64,000 nt of DNA, taken from contig PXRM01000035.1 of the NCBI GenBank assembly GCA_003020985.1, forward strand, positions 1-64,000. The letters run 5' to 3'. Both the position numbers and the translations under genes were made by a program. Positions 45,360 through 53,926 of this stretch are shown piece after piece; positions within the stretch are counted from its first letter, which is position 1, and every line of letters begins with the position of its first letter. This DNA comes from Halobacteriales archaeon QS_4_70_19. GTDB lineage: Archaea; Halobacteriota; Halobacteria; Halobacteriales; Haloarculaceae. The notes under the pieces are model-generated. The model did no database searches. It was given only the letters and a program-made list of their open reading frames with translations, and was not told the origin of the DNA.

Positions 45360-45703
45360 GGTGTCACTGGCGAGGCAGTAGTACGGCGACCCCGGCCCCG
45401 CCCCCGGGGTGGAGATGGTCCGCTCGGACCGACAGGACGGACAGGACTCGTGGGCGGGCGGATGATCGAACCCGATGGTCTCGAACCGCTGGACCGTGGT
45501 CGCCCGGAAGGGCCCGGCCTGGAGCGAGTCCTCCAGGTCGGGCCGTTCCGCGTGGTCGAGCAGTACCCGCTCGTGGAGTCCCGCCCGCGGACGACCCGCT
45601 CCTCCGAGATGTCGTTCCGCCTGTAGAGCCCGGAGAACTCGTCCTCGGAGTACTCGGCGACGAACCGGAGCTTCCCGACCAGCGCACTGTTCGTCGACTG
45701 CAT
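45360..45703 (-). pseudogene. zinc-finger protein, frameshifted
   Basis: The gene starts MQSTNSALVGKLRFVAEYSE then DEFSGLYRRNDISEERV. Near 45590 the frame changes and continues HERVLLDHAERPDLEDSLQ, FRATTVQRFETIGFDHPPAH and ESCPSCRSERTISTPGAG, then GSPYYC. A Cys-x2-Cys zinc site is visible, but the expected second pair after PYYC is lost. The second frame then runs without a stop into the ferritin-like gene. I do not recognise a function. It is a pseudogene or assembly error; the 3' limit is approximate. Confidence 0.6.
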
Positions 45704-45804
45704 GACACTTGCTAGGTGAGGGGATGGGAAAGATATCCGACGAGCCGGCTCCGGCCGAGTCCCGGACGGCGAGGGTTATAGGGGTCCGTCGTCTACCGCC
45801 GTGT

Positions 45805-46686
45805 ATGGAGTGGGAGACCGACTGGGGACTGCGCGGGCGCATGTTCGTCACCATGTTCCTGCTGTTCGTCCTCTACATCGTCTTCATCGCCGTCCTCTCG
45901 GCGCTGGACGTCGGGCTGTTCCTCATCGTCGTGGTCATGGGGGCGTTCTCGCTGGGACAGTTCTTCCTCAGCGACAAGCTCGCGCTCTACTCGATGGGCG
46001 CGACGGAGGTCAGCGAGGAGGAGTACCCCGAACTGCACGCGACGGTGACGCGGCTCTCCCGGCAGGCCGACCTCCCGAAGCCGACGGTCGCCGTCGCGGA
46101 CAGCCGCGTCCCGAACGCCTTCGCGACCGGCCGCTCGAAGGACAGCAGCGCCGTCTGCGTGACGACCGGCCTCATGCGCCGCCTCGACGACGAGGAACTC
46201 GAGGGCGTGCTCGCCCACGAACTCGCCCACATCAAGAACCGCGACGTGATGGTGATGACCATCGCCTCCTTCCTCTCGACCATCGCCTTCCTGGTCGTCC
46301 GGTTCGGCTGGCTGTTCGGCGGCGGCCGGAACCGCAACGGCGGCGTCGTGGTCGCGGTCCTGGCCTCCCTCGTGGTGTGGATCCTCTCTTTCCTCCTCAT
46401 CCGGGCGCTGTCGCGGTACCGGGAGTACTCGGCCGACCGCGGCGCCGCCGCCATCACCGGCAAGCTCGGCGCACTCGCGTCCGCCCTGCTCGCCATCGAC
46501 GACTCGATGGACCAGGTCCCGACGGAGGACCTCCGCGACCAGTCGGAGATGAACGCCTTCTTCATCATCCCCATCCGCTCGGGCTTCGTCGGCCGGGTGT
46601 TCTCCACGCACCCACCCACCGAGAAGCGCGTCGAGGCGCTGCGCGAACTGGAGCGGGAGCTGGAAACCCAGGGACCCGCCCGGTAA
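45805..46686 (+). CDS. htpX: zinc metalloprotease HtpX
   Basis: This 293-aa membrane protease of the M48B family has two N-terminal membrane helices (MFVTMFLLFVLYIVFIAVLS and LFLIVVVMGAFSLGQFFLS), then ADSRVPNAFATGRSKDSSAV, the zinc motif GVLAHELAHIKNRDVMVM, a third/fourth helix pair around FLSTIAFLVVRFGWLF and VVWILSFLLIRALS, the third ligand region REYSADRGAAAITGK, and FSTHPPTEKRVEALREL. It degrades misfolded membrane proteins. A TATA-like gggttatagg lies near 45774-45783. pspAB follows downstream, the usual haloarchaeal partner. Confidence 0.96.
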   Translation: MEWETDWGLRGRMFVTMFLLFVLYIVFIAVLSALDVGLFLIVVVMGAFSLGQFFLSDKLALYSMGATEVSEEEYPELHATVTRLSRQADLPKPTVAVADSRVPNAFATGRSKDSSAVCVTTGLMRRLDDEELEGVLAHELAHIKNRDVMVMTIASFLSTIAFLVVRFGWLFGGGRNRNGGVVVAVLASLVVWILSFLLIRALSRYREYSADRGAAAITGKLGALASALLAIDDSMDQVPTEDLRDQSEMNAFFIIPIRSGFVGRVFSTHPPTEKRVEALRELERELETQGPAR

Positions 46687-46698
46687 CCTCCGGGATTA

Positions 46699-46753
46699 CC
46701 GGGTAATATCTGTCCCAGTCGGAATATCAGACAGATATCCCAGTTACCCCCGG
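46699..46753. repeat. imperfect inverted repeat downstream of htpX
   Basis: Left arm ccgggtaatatctgt (46699-46713) is inversely repeated in acagatatcccagttaccccc plus gg (46731-46753), with extra bases in the right arm. It lies between the htpX stop and the next start. It could be a terminator or a regulator site; no T-tract follows. Confidence 0.55.
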
Positions 46754-46814
46754 TTGATTACGAGTTCAGCCGCGGAGAAGGAACTAATTGACTCACTCTG
46801 CTAGCGGGGGGAGC

Positions 46815-47051
46815 ATGCGACGGACACGGCGGGGGGCGCTCGCCGCGCCCGGAACGGCCGCTGTCGGGGGACTGGTGGGACTGGGGGGAACGGACGGTGC
46901 CGTGCGGGCGGCGGCCGGGACGTGGCCGCAGCCGGGTGGGGACGCGGCGAACGATGCGGCCGAGCGGGCCCACTGGACCTGCCCGGAGCGGTACGTCCGC
47001 GTCGGCGGGGCCGAGGCTACCGGACCGACGACGACCGCACCGGACGACTGA
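46815..47051 (+). pseudogene. truncated exported PQQ-like beta-propeller leader
   Basis: The 78-aa frame starts MRRTRRGALAAPGTAAVGGL, a Tat-like leader, then VRAAAGTWPQPGGDAAND. The phrase WPQxxxDAAN is the usual beginning of haloarchaeal PQQ-like beta-propeller proteins, but the propeller is missing and the frame ends after TGPTTTAPDD. The leader is unusually rich in Gly and Pro. It is probably a remnant left by deletion, wedged between htpX and pspAB. Confidence 0.45.
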
Positions 47052-47081
47052 AACGGCTACCCGGCGTACGCCCCGGCGAGC

Positions 47082-47719
47082 ATGGGACTCCTCGACTCGC
47101 TCCGCGAGGCGCTGGGGATGCGCGCGGAGGCCGACGCCACCCGCCGGGCGGACCCGGACGACCTGTTCGGCATGTCGACGGCGTACGTGACGATGGAGGC
47201 GGACCTGGGCTACCGCTCGACGGGCGACGCGGCGCTCTGTTTCTCCGGCGTCGACTCGACGGACTTCACCGGGGCCGTCCGGGCCATCGAGGACATCCTC
47301 GCGGCCGGCGCCGAGGAGACCGGCACGGAGTTCGACGTTCGCACCGACGGGAAGGGGTACGAGTGGGTGGTGCTGCACGACGACGACCCGGAGGACCTGG
47401 TGACGAGCGTCCACTTCGCCGCGGACGAACTGACCGAGCGCGGGTTCGGCTCGCGACTGCCACGACTCGCCGCGGCGGAGGCCGCGGAGCCGCCGGAGCG
47501 CCGGACGCGCTCGACGACGCGGTCGTGGCCTACTGGCTCTACTCCTTTCGCCGGGGGACGTACTACCCGTTCGTCCCGGACCCGGACGGGGGCAAGGAGC
47601 GCGTCGGCCGCATCGAGCGGAAACTAGAGTCGGTGCTGGACGGCGAACTCGCGGTGGAACCCGAACGGGAGTACTGGTACCCGCTGTGGCCCGAGCGCGG
47701 CCAGCACCCGTGGCAGTGA
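47082..47719 (+). pseudogene. pspAB: PspA-associated protein PspAB, frameshifted
   Basis: The first frame reads MGLLDSLREALGMRAEADAT, DDLFGMSTAYVTMEADLGY, CFSGVDSTDFTGAVRAIEDI and YEWVVLHDDDPEDLVTSVHF, as in haloarchaeal PspAB. Around 47470-47515 the frame changes. The second frame gives VVAYWLYSFRRGTYYPFVPD, LESVLDGELAVEPEREYWYP and LWPERGQHPWQ. The span of 638 nt lacks one base (or has two extra). PspAB is encoded with HtpX in haloarchaea and is linked to the PspA membrane-stress response. An intact protein would be about 212 aa. Confidence 0.85.
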
Positions 47720-47807
47720 GGTGGACCGGGCGGCCGAGCGCGAGCACTGGCCGGAGCGGACCGCCCGGACCGTCGCGTTCATTACGACGGCTCCGTAGGT
47801 GACGGGC

Positions 47808-48854
47808 GTGCAACGGCTCCACGCGCGCTACCCGTTCCTGTCCGGCGCCCGCGAGGCCGTCGAAGCCGCCGACGTGGACCTGGTCTCGCTGGTCCGGGAG
47901 GGCGGTCCGGCGGTCGAGCGCGGCGTCGAGCGGGTGCGGCGCGCGCTACTGGAGGGGACCGCCGAGAGCGAGGAACGCCTCGGCGCCCGCGCGGAACTGC
48001 TCTCGTACCCGGTCGCGCGCGTACTCGTCTCGCTGATCGACGCGCCGGGCGCGACCGAGAAGTACGCCCGCGCGGAGGCCGCGCTCGCCCAGCGGCGGTT
48101 CGGCGCGGACTTCGAGGAGGAGCGCTCGCTCCAGAGCGGCGGCGAGACGCTCTCGCTCCAGCAGCTGCTCGCGGACTTCGACCTCTCGGGCGACGTGCGG
48201 CCGACGGGCGACGGCCGGTTCGACGTCGCCGTGACCGCCTACCTCCGGCTGAGCAGCACGCTCGAGGGCGCGGACTGGCGGCTGGTCCGACGGCCGCTCC
48301 GGGACGGGTGGGTCCCCGTCTCGAACGACGAACTGGAGACCCTGCTTCGCGAGGCCGTCCGGGCGCGGGTCGCCGAGGGGCTCCCGCTGACCGTCCCCGA
48401 CCCCATCGCCGACGCCCTCGCCGAGGAGGTGGGGCGCCTGCGGACGGCCGTCGCGGACGCCGACCCGCCGCGCTCGTTCCACGAGTTCGAGGTCGAGGCG
48501 CTCCCACCCTGCGCCCACGCGCTGCTCGACCGTGCCCGCGACGGCGAGGAGCTCCCCGCCAACTCCCGGTTCGCGCTGGTCGGCTTCCTCGCCACGTTCG
48601 ACGAGCTCGACGCCCACGACATCAGCGCCGTCTGCGGGTTCGACGACCCCGAGCGGGTGCGCTACCAGCTCGACCGGCTCCGCGACGACCGCGGTGTCGC
48701 CTTCGCGCCGCCGTCCTGCGCGACGATGCAGGCCTACGGCGACTGCGTGAACCAGGACGACCTCTGTGCGGAGATCGCCCACCCGCTCTCATACTACGAG
48801 CGCCGGACCCGGGACGCGGGCGATGAGGCCGGCGCCGACGCGTCGGCCGACTGA
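47808..48854 (+). CDS. priL: DNA primase large subunit PriL
   Basis: The 348-aa regulatory subunit of archaeal/eukaryotic primase works with PriS to make RNA primers. It opens MQRLHARYPFLSGAREAVEA (GTG 47808; GTG 47799 would add three residues). The C-terminal Fe-S domain holds cysteines in EALPPCAHALLD, ISAVCGFDDPERV, PPSCATMQAYGDCVNQDDLC and ends EIAHPLSYYERR. More cysteines are present than the four cluster ligands. The length is normal for haloarchaea. priS is not in the window. Confidence 0.95.
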   Translation: MQRLHARYPFLSGAREAVEAADVDLVSLVREGGPAVERGVERVRRALLEGTAESEERLGARAELLSYPVARVLVSLIDAPGATEKYARAEAALAQRRFGADFEEERSLQSGGETLSLQQLLADFDLSGDVRPTGDGRFDVAVTAYLRLSSTLEGADWRLVRRPLRDGWVPVSNDELETLLREAVRARVAEGLPLTVPDPIADALAEEVGRLRTAVADADPPRSFHEFEVEALPPCAHALLDRARDGEELPANSRFALVGFLATFDELDAHDISAVCGFDDPERVRYQLDRLRDDRGVAFAPPSCATMQAYGDCVNQDDLCAEIAHPLSYYERRTRDAGDEAGADASAD

Positions 48855-48960
48855 CGTCCGGGACGGCATCCGTCCGTCGGTTACTAGGACAGTCCCCGCC
48901 AGCGACCCGACCTCGGCCGCGAGCGGTAGACGTTTATCGGACCCCTCACACACGCCGAGC

Positions 48961-49680
48961 GTGTATCTCATCATCGTCGGGGCGGGCGACATCGGGAGCC
49001 CACTCATCGAGATCGCGACCGAGGCCGGCAACGAGGTGGTCGTCGTCGAGCGGGACCCCGAACGGGCCGAGCGTGCCGCCCAGCGGTACGACTGCCTCGT
49101 CCTGGAGGACGACGCGACGGTGAAGGAGACGCTGGAGGAGGCTGGTACGGACCGGGCTGACGCCCTGGTGTCGACGACGGACCACGACGCGACGAACGTG
49201 ATGGTCTGTCTGCTCGGCACGGAGCTCGGCGTGCCCGACATCGTCAGCGTGGTCCACGGCCCCCAGCACATGACGCTGTTCGACCGCATCGGCGTCAACA
49301 CGATGGGCAACCCGCAACGGCTCATCGCCGAGTACCTCTACCGTGCGGTCGAGCGCCCCGCCATCGTCGACTACATGAGCGTCGGCGAGCGGGCGGAGGT
49401 GTTCGAGATACGGGTGGCGTCGGACGCCCCCGTCGCCGGGATGACCGTGCAGGCGGCCGCGGAGGCCGGCCACCTCGCGGAGGACATGCTCATCGTCGCG
49501 GTCGAGCGCGAGGACGTCGACGACCCCATCACGCCCCGCGGGATGACGAACCTGCAGGCCGGCGACCTGCTGACGGTCTACTCCGCGCGCGGCGCGGTTC
49601 CGGAGGTGACGGACGTATTCGGCCACTACGAGGACCACAATATAGGGAACAGTCCGAGGGACGAGGACGCGGGTGAGTGA
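48961..49680 (+). CDS. trkA: TrkA family potassium uptake protein (single RCK)
   Basis: The 239-aa cytoplasmic gating subunit has the NAD-binding RCK-N start MYLIIVGAGDIGSPLIEIAT, VVVVERDPERAERAAQRYDC, and STTDHDATNVMVCLLGTELG. An RCK-C domain follows (VFEIRVASDAPVAGMTVQAA to LQAGDLLTVYSARGAV). GTG 48961 is chosen because a TATA-like gtttatcgg lies at 48931-48939, suggesting a leaderless transcript. It overlaps the trkH start by 8 nt and forms a two-gene K+ uptake operon. Confidence 0.93.
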   Translation: MYLIIVGAGDIGSPLIEIATEAGNEVVVVERDPERAERAAQRYDCLVLEDDATVKETLEEAGTDRADALVSTTDHDATNVMVCLLGTELGVPDIVSVVHGPQHMTLFDRIGVNTMGNPQRLIAEYLYRAVERPAIVDYMSVGERAEVFEIRVASDAPVAGMTVQAAAEAGHLAEDMLIVAVEREDVDDPITPRGMTNLQAGDLLTVYSARGAVPEVTDVFGHYEDHNIGNSPRDEDAGE

Positions 49681-51346
49681 CGTGTCGCGCCGGAACCGTA
49701 CCGCCGGGCTCCCATCGGACCTCGCCACGGTGCTGCGCGACGTGGGGTCGCTGCTGCTCATCGAGGCGCTCGTCATGACCGTCTCCATCGGCGTGGCGCT
49801 GCTGGCCGGCGAGTACTACGCCGCGCTGGCGTTCGCGCTGTCCGGGGGCATCACCGCCGCGGTCGGGGGTCTCGCCCGCAAGCGGCTCGCGGACGCCCCC
49901 GCGCCGCGGATGAAACACGGGATGGTCATCGCCGCCGCCGGCTGGTTCACCGTCGCGCTGTTCGGGGTGCTCCCGTTCTTCCTGACCGCCCACCTCACGC
50001 CCGTCAGCGTGATGGCGACCTACGTGCCGGCGGGAGCGTCGTACGACCCCGTCACGACCTGGGGGCCGGCGACACGGTCGAGTCTGGGTTACTTCCGGTC
50101 GCCGCTGCACGCCCTCTTCGAGTCGATGAGCGGGTGGACCGGCAGCGGCCTGACGATGGCGGCCCACGAACCCTCGCTCCCCCGGGCCATCCAGTGGTGG
50201 CGCTCGGTCATCCAGTGGGTCGGCGGCATCGGCGTCATCGTCCTCACCGTCTCCATCCTCGCGCGGCCCGGCTCCGGGAGCTACGCGCTCTACCGCTCGG
50301 AGACCCGCGAGGAGCGTATCCACCCCAGCATCATCTCCACGGTCCGCACCATCTGGAAGATCTTCGTCGGCTACACCGCCGTCGCCATCGTCGCCTTCTT
50401 CCTCGCGCTCCGGGCCTCGGACTACGGGGCCACGCTCACACTGGGCGAGCAGCTCTGGCAGTCGCTCAACCACGCCATGACCGGGCTCTCGACCGGCGGG
50501 TTCTCCGTGACGGACAACTCCATCGGCACCTACAACGCCCCCGTCATCGAGACCGTCCTGCTGCCCATCATGACGCTCGGGGCCATCGCCTTCCCCGTCC
50601 ACTACGTCGTGCTCCACGACAGGCGCTACCGGGAGTTCGTCGAGGACCTCCAGACCCGGTGGCTGCTCACCCTCCTCGCGGTCGGGACGGTGGTACTGGT
50701 CGTCCAGAACGTGTTGACGGTCTCGGTCGGTGACTTCGGAGCCAGCGTCGCCGCCCCGTTCGGCCTCGACCGGGTCGCGGCCGACGCCACCCGCGACAGC
50801 GTCTTCCAGTTCGTCAGCGCGCTCACCTGCACCGGCTTCCAGTCCTCGCCCATCGGCTCGTGGGGCGACGGCGGGAAGCTCGTCCTGTCGGTGGCGATGA
50901 CCATCGGCGGGGCCGCCGGGTCGACCGTCGGTGGCATCAAGATCATCCGGGCGTACACCATCGCGCGCGGCATCCGGTGGCAGTTCGGCCGCGTCTTCCT
51001 GCCGTCGAGCGCCGTCGTCTCCACCGAGATCGACGGCCGCCGGCTCGGCCAGCAGGCGATGGAACGCGAGTTCTCCGAGGCGGCCATCATCAGCCTGCTG
51101 TGGGTCCTGCTGTTGATCAGCTCCAGCGTCGTCCTCGTGAACGCCGCGCCCGACTTCGGCTACGCCGACGCGCTGTTCGAGGTCGCCAGCGCACAGGGCA
51201 ACGTCGGCCTCTCGACCGGCATCGTCGGCCCCTCGATGCACCCGGTCGCCGAGGCGATGTTCGTCCTCAACATGTGGATCGGCCGGCTGGAGATCATCCC
51301 CGTCCTCGTCTTCGGCCGGGCGCTGGTGAAGGGACTCGACCCGTAG
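49673..51346 (+). CDS. trkH: TrkH family potassium transporter
   Basis: The 557-aa K+ channel-like subunit has ten or so membrane helices with four pore loops. They are visible as [57 protein letters not shown] and ASAQGNVGLSTGIVG. RIHPSIISTVRTIWKIFVGY is the usual middle segment, and it ends MWIGRLEIIPVLVFGRALVK. GTG 49673 lies inside the trkA stop. A second, divergent TrkA/TrkH set occurs at 53927-57055. The first filter sequence (WTGSGL) deviates from TTTGA in the other copy. Confidence 0.94.
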   Translation: MSDVSRRNRTAGLPSDLATVLRDVGSLLLIEALVMTVSIGVALLAGEYYAALAFALSGGITAAVGGLARKRLADAPAPRMKHGMVIAAAGWFTVALFGVLPFFLTAHLTPVSVMATYVPAGASYDPVTTWGPATRSSLGYFRSPLHALFESMSGWTGSGLTMAAHEPSLPRAIQWWRSVIQWVGGIGVIVLTVSILARPGSGSYALYRSETREERIHPSIISTVRTIWKIFVGYTAVAIVAFFLALRASDYGATLTLGEQLWQSLNHAMTGLSTGGFSVTDNSIGTYNAPVIETVLLPIMTLGAIAFPVHYVVLHDRRYREFVEDLQTRWLLTLLAVGTVVLVVQNVLTVSVGDFGASVAAPFGLDRVAADATRDSVFQFVSALTCTGFQSSPIGSWGDGGKLVLSVAMTIGGAAGSTVGGIKIIRAYTIARGIRWQFGRVFLPSSAVVSTEIDGRRLGQQAMEREFSEAAIISLLWVLLLISSSVVLVNAAPDFGYADALFEVASAQGNVGLSTGIVGPSMHPVAEAMFVLNMWIGRLEIIPVLVFGRALVKGLDP

Positions 51347-51464
51347 ACCCACCGTCGCCGCCCCCCGGCTCGCCGGCTCCGCCTCCCCAGGACGCACCGT
51401 AAGCCGGCCCGGTTACCCATACGTTCATTGACGTATTTGTTGGACGGACACTCAGTCGAATCGT

Positions 51465-53117
51465 ATGTGGGTACGCGCCCGGTGGCTGACGGCGGCGGCT
51501 GTCTCCCTGGCGGTGCTGGCACTCGTGAGCACCCTCGGAGCGGTGCCAGCGGCGGGAGCGACGGCGACGGCCGCCCCGGGACCGCACGTCGCCGGCGGAC
51601 AGGGCGTCGACATCAACGTCACGGTCCAGTGGTCGGCGAACCGCCCCGACCGGGTCCGCTACACCTACACGTTCGACGCCCCGTCCACGGCCGCGTTCGC
51701 GCTCGTCATCGACGAGCACGTCGACGCCATCACGGGCTTCGAGCGTGCCGGCGACGGGCGCTGGGTGTACGACGGGACGGCCACGGAGCATTCGGTCACG
51801 GTGACCCAGTCGGTCGAGACGGCCACGAGCGAGAACGACTGGGTGTACAGCGCCGACTCCGGCGTGCTCGTCTCGCCACCCCGACTGTCGGTGGTCCAGG
51901 AGACGGGCGGGGACGTCCGCGAGACGAACCCGCTCGGACGGGCGTACGAGAACGTCGCGGTCGACTTCGGCGACCGCTCCGGCTTCCGGGCCTGGGAGCG
52001 CATCTACGTCGGCTCCTACACGACGTACACGGCCGAGCACGGCGGCGAGACGGTCACCATCTACCGGCCGGCGCTCGCGGCCGACGGGCGGTACGAGGTG
52101 GCGGTCCGCTCGGTCCTGGCGACCGCCGACCACGTCCCGATGTCGGACCCGCCCGCGACGGCCGAGTTCGTCGTCTTCCCGGACGCCGAGGCGTCGGCCG
52201 ACGCCGTCCACACCTACCGCGGGAGCAGGTACGCCGGCTACGCGGAGGGGACGGCCGAGGACAGCGGCATCGTCGACGCCGGCCGGCCCGTCGACGACTA
52301 CGGCAATACCTGGGCCCACGAGTACGTCCACTTCGAGCAGGAGTACCGGGACGGCACGGAGACCCGCTGGCTCCACGAGGCGCAGGCGGAGTACCTCACG
52401 GCGCGGAGCATGCACGCCGCGGGCTGTGGCCACGGCGACCTGCAGGGGTGGCTGTCGGCCACCGGCCGGACCAGCGGCGACGTGCTCTCCGACCCGAGCA
52501 CGTGGGACGGTCCCACGCAGTACCAGAAGGGCTCGGCTGTCGTCGCGGCCTTCGACACCCGCCTCCACGCGCGGACGAGCGGCCGCGTCACGATGCGGGA
52601 CGTCTTCGCGGCCATGGAGGACGACGCGGTCCGGACGCACGCGGCGTTCCTCGAGCGGGTGAACCGGACGGTCGGCGACCCTGCACTGAACGAGGGGAAC
52701 GCGCGCTACCTGGCCCGCTACGTGACGACGGCCGACTTCCCGGGCGAGGACGCCATCGATCACCCACCGATGGAGCGGGCCCCGTCCTGTCTCGCGGACT
52801 ACCAGCACGTCACCGTCGAGACGACGAGCCACGACGGCGGAACGACGGAGCCGTCGCCCCCGGCACCGATGTCGACCCTCTCGACGACGCCCACCCCGAC
52901 GGCCTCGGTGACAGCCACCCCGGCCCCGGGGGCCACGGCGACACCCGCGCCGATGGCGGCTGCCCCGCCGACCGCAACGATGACCCGTGCGCCGGCTCCT
53001 GCCTCGACGGCTACCCCCCCGCCGGCACCGGACGCCGACACGAACGACGGCTCCGGGAACTGGCTGCTGGACCTCCTCGAGAACGTCTCGGCGCTCGGCC
53101 CCATCTCGATCCGGTAG
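51465..53117 (+). CDS. secreted gluzincin metallopeptidase with Pro/Thr-rich stalk
   Basis: The 550-aa exported protein has a signal peptide (WLTAAAVSLAVLALVSTLGA). A beta-rich N-domain of about 200 residues (VDINVTVQWSANRPDRVRYT) precedes the catalytic domain. The zinc site is HEYVH (residues 285-289), with Glu308 exactly 18 residues on in HEAQAEYL, the HExxH-x18-E pattern of M1/M61 gluzincins. GSAVVAAFDTRLHARTSGRV follows. The C-terminus is a repetitive Pro/Thr/Ala stalk (TPTPTASVTATPAPGATATP) ending NWLLDLLENVSALGPISIR. It is probably a cell-surface or extracellular aminopeptidase/protease. Confidence 0.88.
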   Translation: MWVRARWLTAAAVSLAVLALVSTLGAVPAAGATATAAPGPHVAGGQGVDINVTVQWSANRPDRVRYTYTFDAPSTAAFALVIDEHVDAITGFERAGDGRWVYDGTATEHSVTVTQSVETATSENDWVYSADSGVLVSPPRLSVVQETGGDVRETNPLGRAYENVAVDFGDRSGFRAWERIYVGSYTTYTAEHGGETVTIYRPALAADGRYEVAVRSVLATADHVPMSDPPATAEFVVFPDAEASADAVHTYRGSRYAGYAEGTAEDSGIVDAGRPVDDYGNTWAHEYVHFEQEYRDGTETRWLHEAQAEYLTARSMHAAGCGHGDLQGWLSATGRTSGDVLSDPSTWDGPTQYQKGSAVVAAFDTRLHARTSGRVTMRDVFAAMEDDAVRTHAAFLERVNRTVGDPALNEGNARYLARYVTTADFPGEDAIDHPPMERAPSCLADYQHVTVETTSHDGGTTEPSPPAPMSTLSTTPTPTASVTATPAPGATATPAPMAAAPPTATMTRAPAPASTATPPPAPDADTNDGSGNWLLDLLENVSALGPISIR

Positions 53118-53255
53118 CCCTCAACGCGCGACCTGACCCATGCGCCGGTGGTGAACCGCCGTGACTTCGCTTCAGGCGCGCCGAAGCCCCCATATGCTGC
53201 TGATAATACGTGCATGTGTACAAAAAGGGCGTACCCGCATCGGCCGTCTCTACGA

Positions 53256-53513
53256 TTACAAGCGGACGACCACGACAAGGGCCATCAATACAGCCGCGAT
53301 TACGTATATTTCGAGGCCGTTGTTCATTAAGCTGCAGGCATCAAGGCTGCTTCCGAACATCCGACAGAGACCAGCGTACCACACCACGTAACCGCTCACA
53401 ATACAGAGAATCACAGTAATTCCCCAGCGGGCCGCCCAGGAGATAACTTTACGGAACACGTTCGTCCTCAATGCCGAATTCTCATCGATTTTTCGATAGC
53501 TGTAGCGTAGCAA
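53256..53513 (-). CDS. small two-helix membrane protein in AT-rich island
   Basis: The 85-aa frame starts MLRYSYRKIDENSALRTNVF. Two hydrophobic segments follow (WGITVILCIVSGYVVWYAG and IYVIAAVLMALVVVVRL), with the loop CRMFGSSLDACSLMNNG holding two cysteines. Base composition and codons are clearly AT-richer than neighbouring genes, so it may have been acquired by transfer. A TATA-like gattaaatc lies near 53553-53561 on the minus strand. I do not recognise a family. Confidence 0.55.
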   Translation of the reverse strand: MLRYSYRKIDENSALRTNVFRKVISWAARWGITVILCIVSGYVVWYAGLCRMFGSSLDACSLMNNGLEIYVIAAVLMALVVVVRL

Positions 53514-53926
53514 ATCAGGCGGGCAGAAGAACCGTTGAGCTCACCTCAGAACCGATTTAATCCGTCTTGACTTCATTCAGATACGCTCTCCACCGAATTA
53601 CCGTGCACACATATTGATCACTATCGACGATCAGGTTTTTTCGCCTGCTGTAATCTGTTTGATAGATCGTATTTCTAATGATTACTCGATAGATTCATAG
53701 ATCTTGGTATTATATTCTTTAGGAGTGATAAAAAAGGTTGTTACCTCCTTCCCGCGGTAAACGGCGGGTTTTTACCGTCTGTTCCGCAGCGGATGATATC
53801 GGATTCTCACGGGAACGTCTCGATATACTACGCGCAGGGAGTATACGTACGACGAACGAGTCCCGTACCGGAGGACGGTCCTGGCCGGCTCGGAGCCGCG
53901 TCGGGACTGGCGGCCGCGACCGACGG
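53514..53926. other. AT-rich non-coding region with hairpin
   Basis: The 413-bp spacer is far more AT-rich than the rest of the window (53570-53745 especially), with no convincing reading frame. Near its right side lies cctccttcccgcggtaaacg followed by gcgggttttta: stem cccgc 53751-53755 / gcggg 53764-53768 plus a T-tract. This resembles the subterminal hairpin of IS200/IS605-type element ends in haloarchaea. It could equally act as a transcription terminator. Confidence 0.6.
53751..53774 (+). terminator. hairpin plus T-tract
   Basis: A short GC stem (cccgc / gcggg, loop ggtaaacg) is followed directly by ttttta. On the plus strand it would stop transcription coming from the metallopeptidase side. 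It may also be a relic of an IS605-family element end. Confidence 0.45.
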
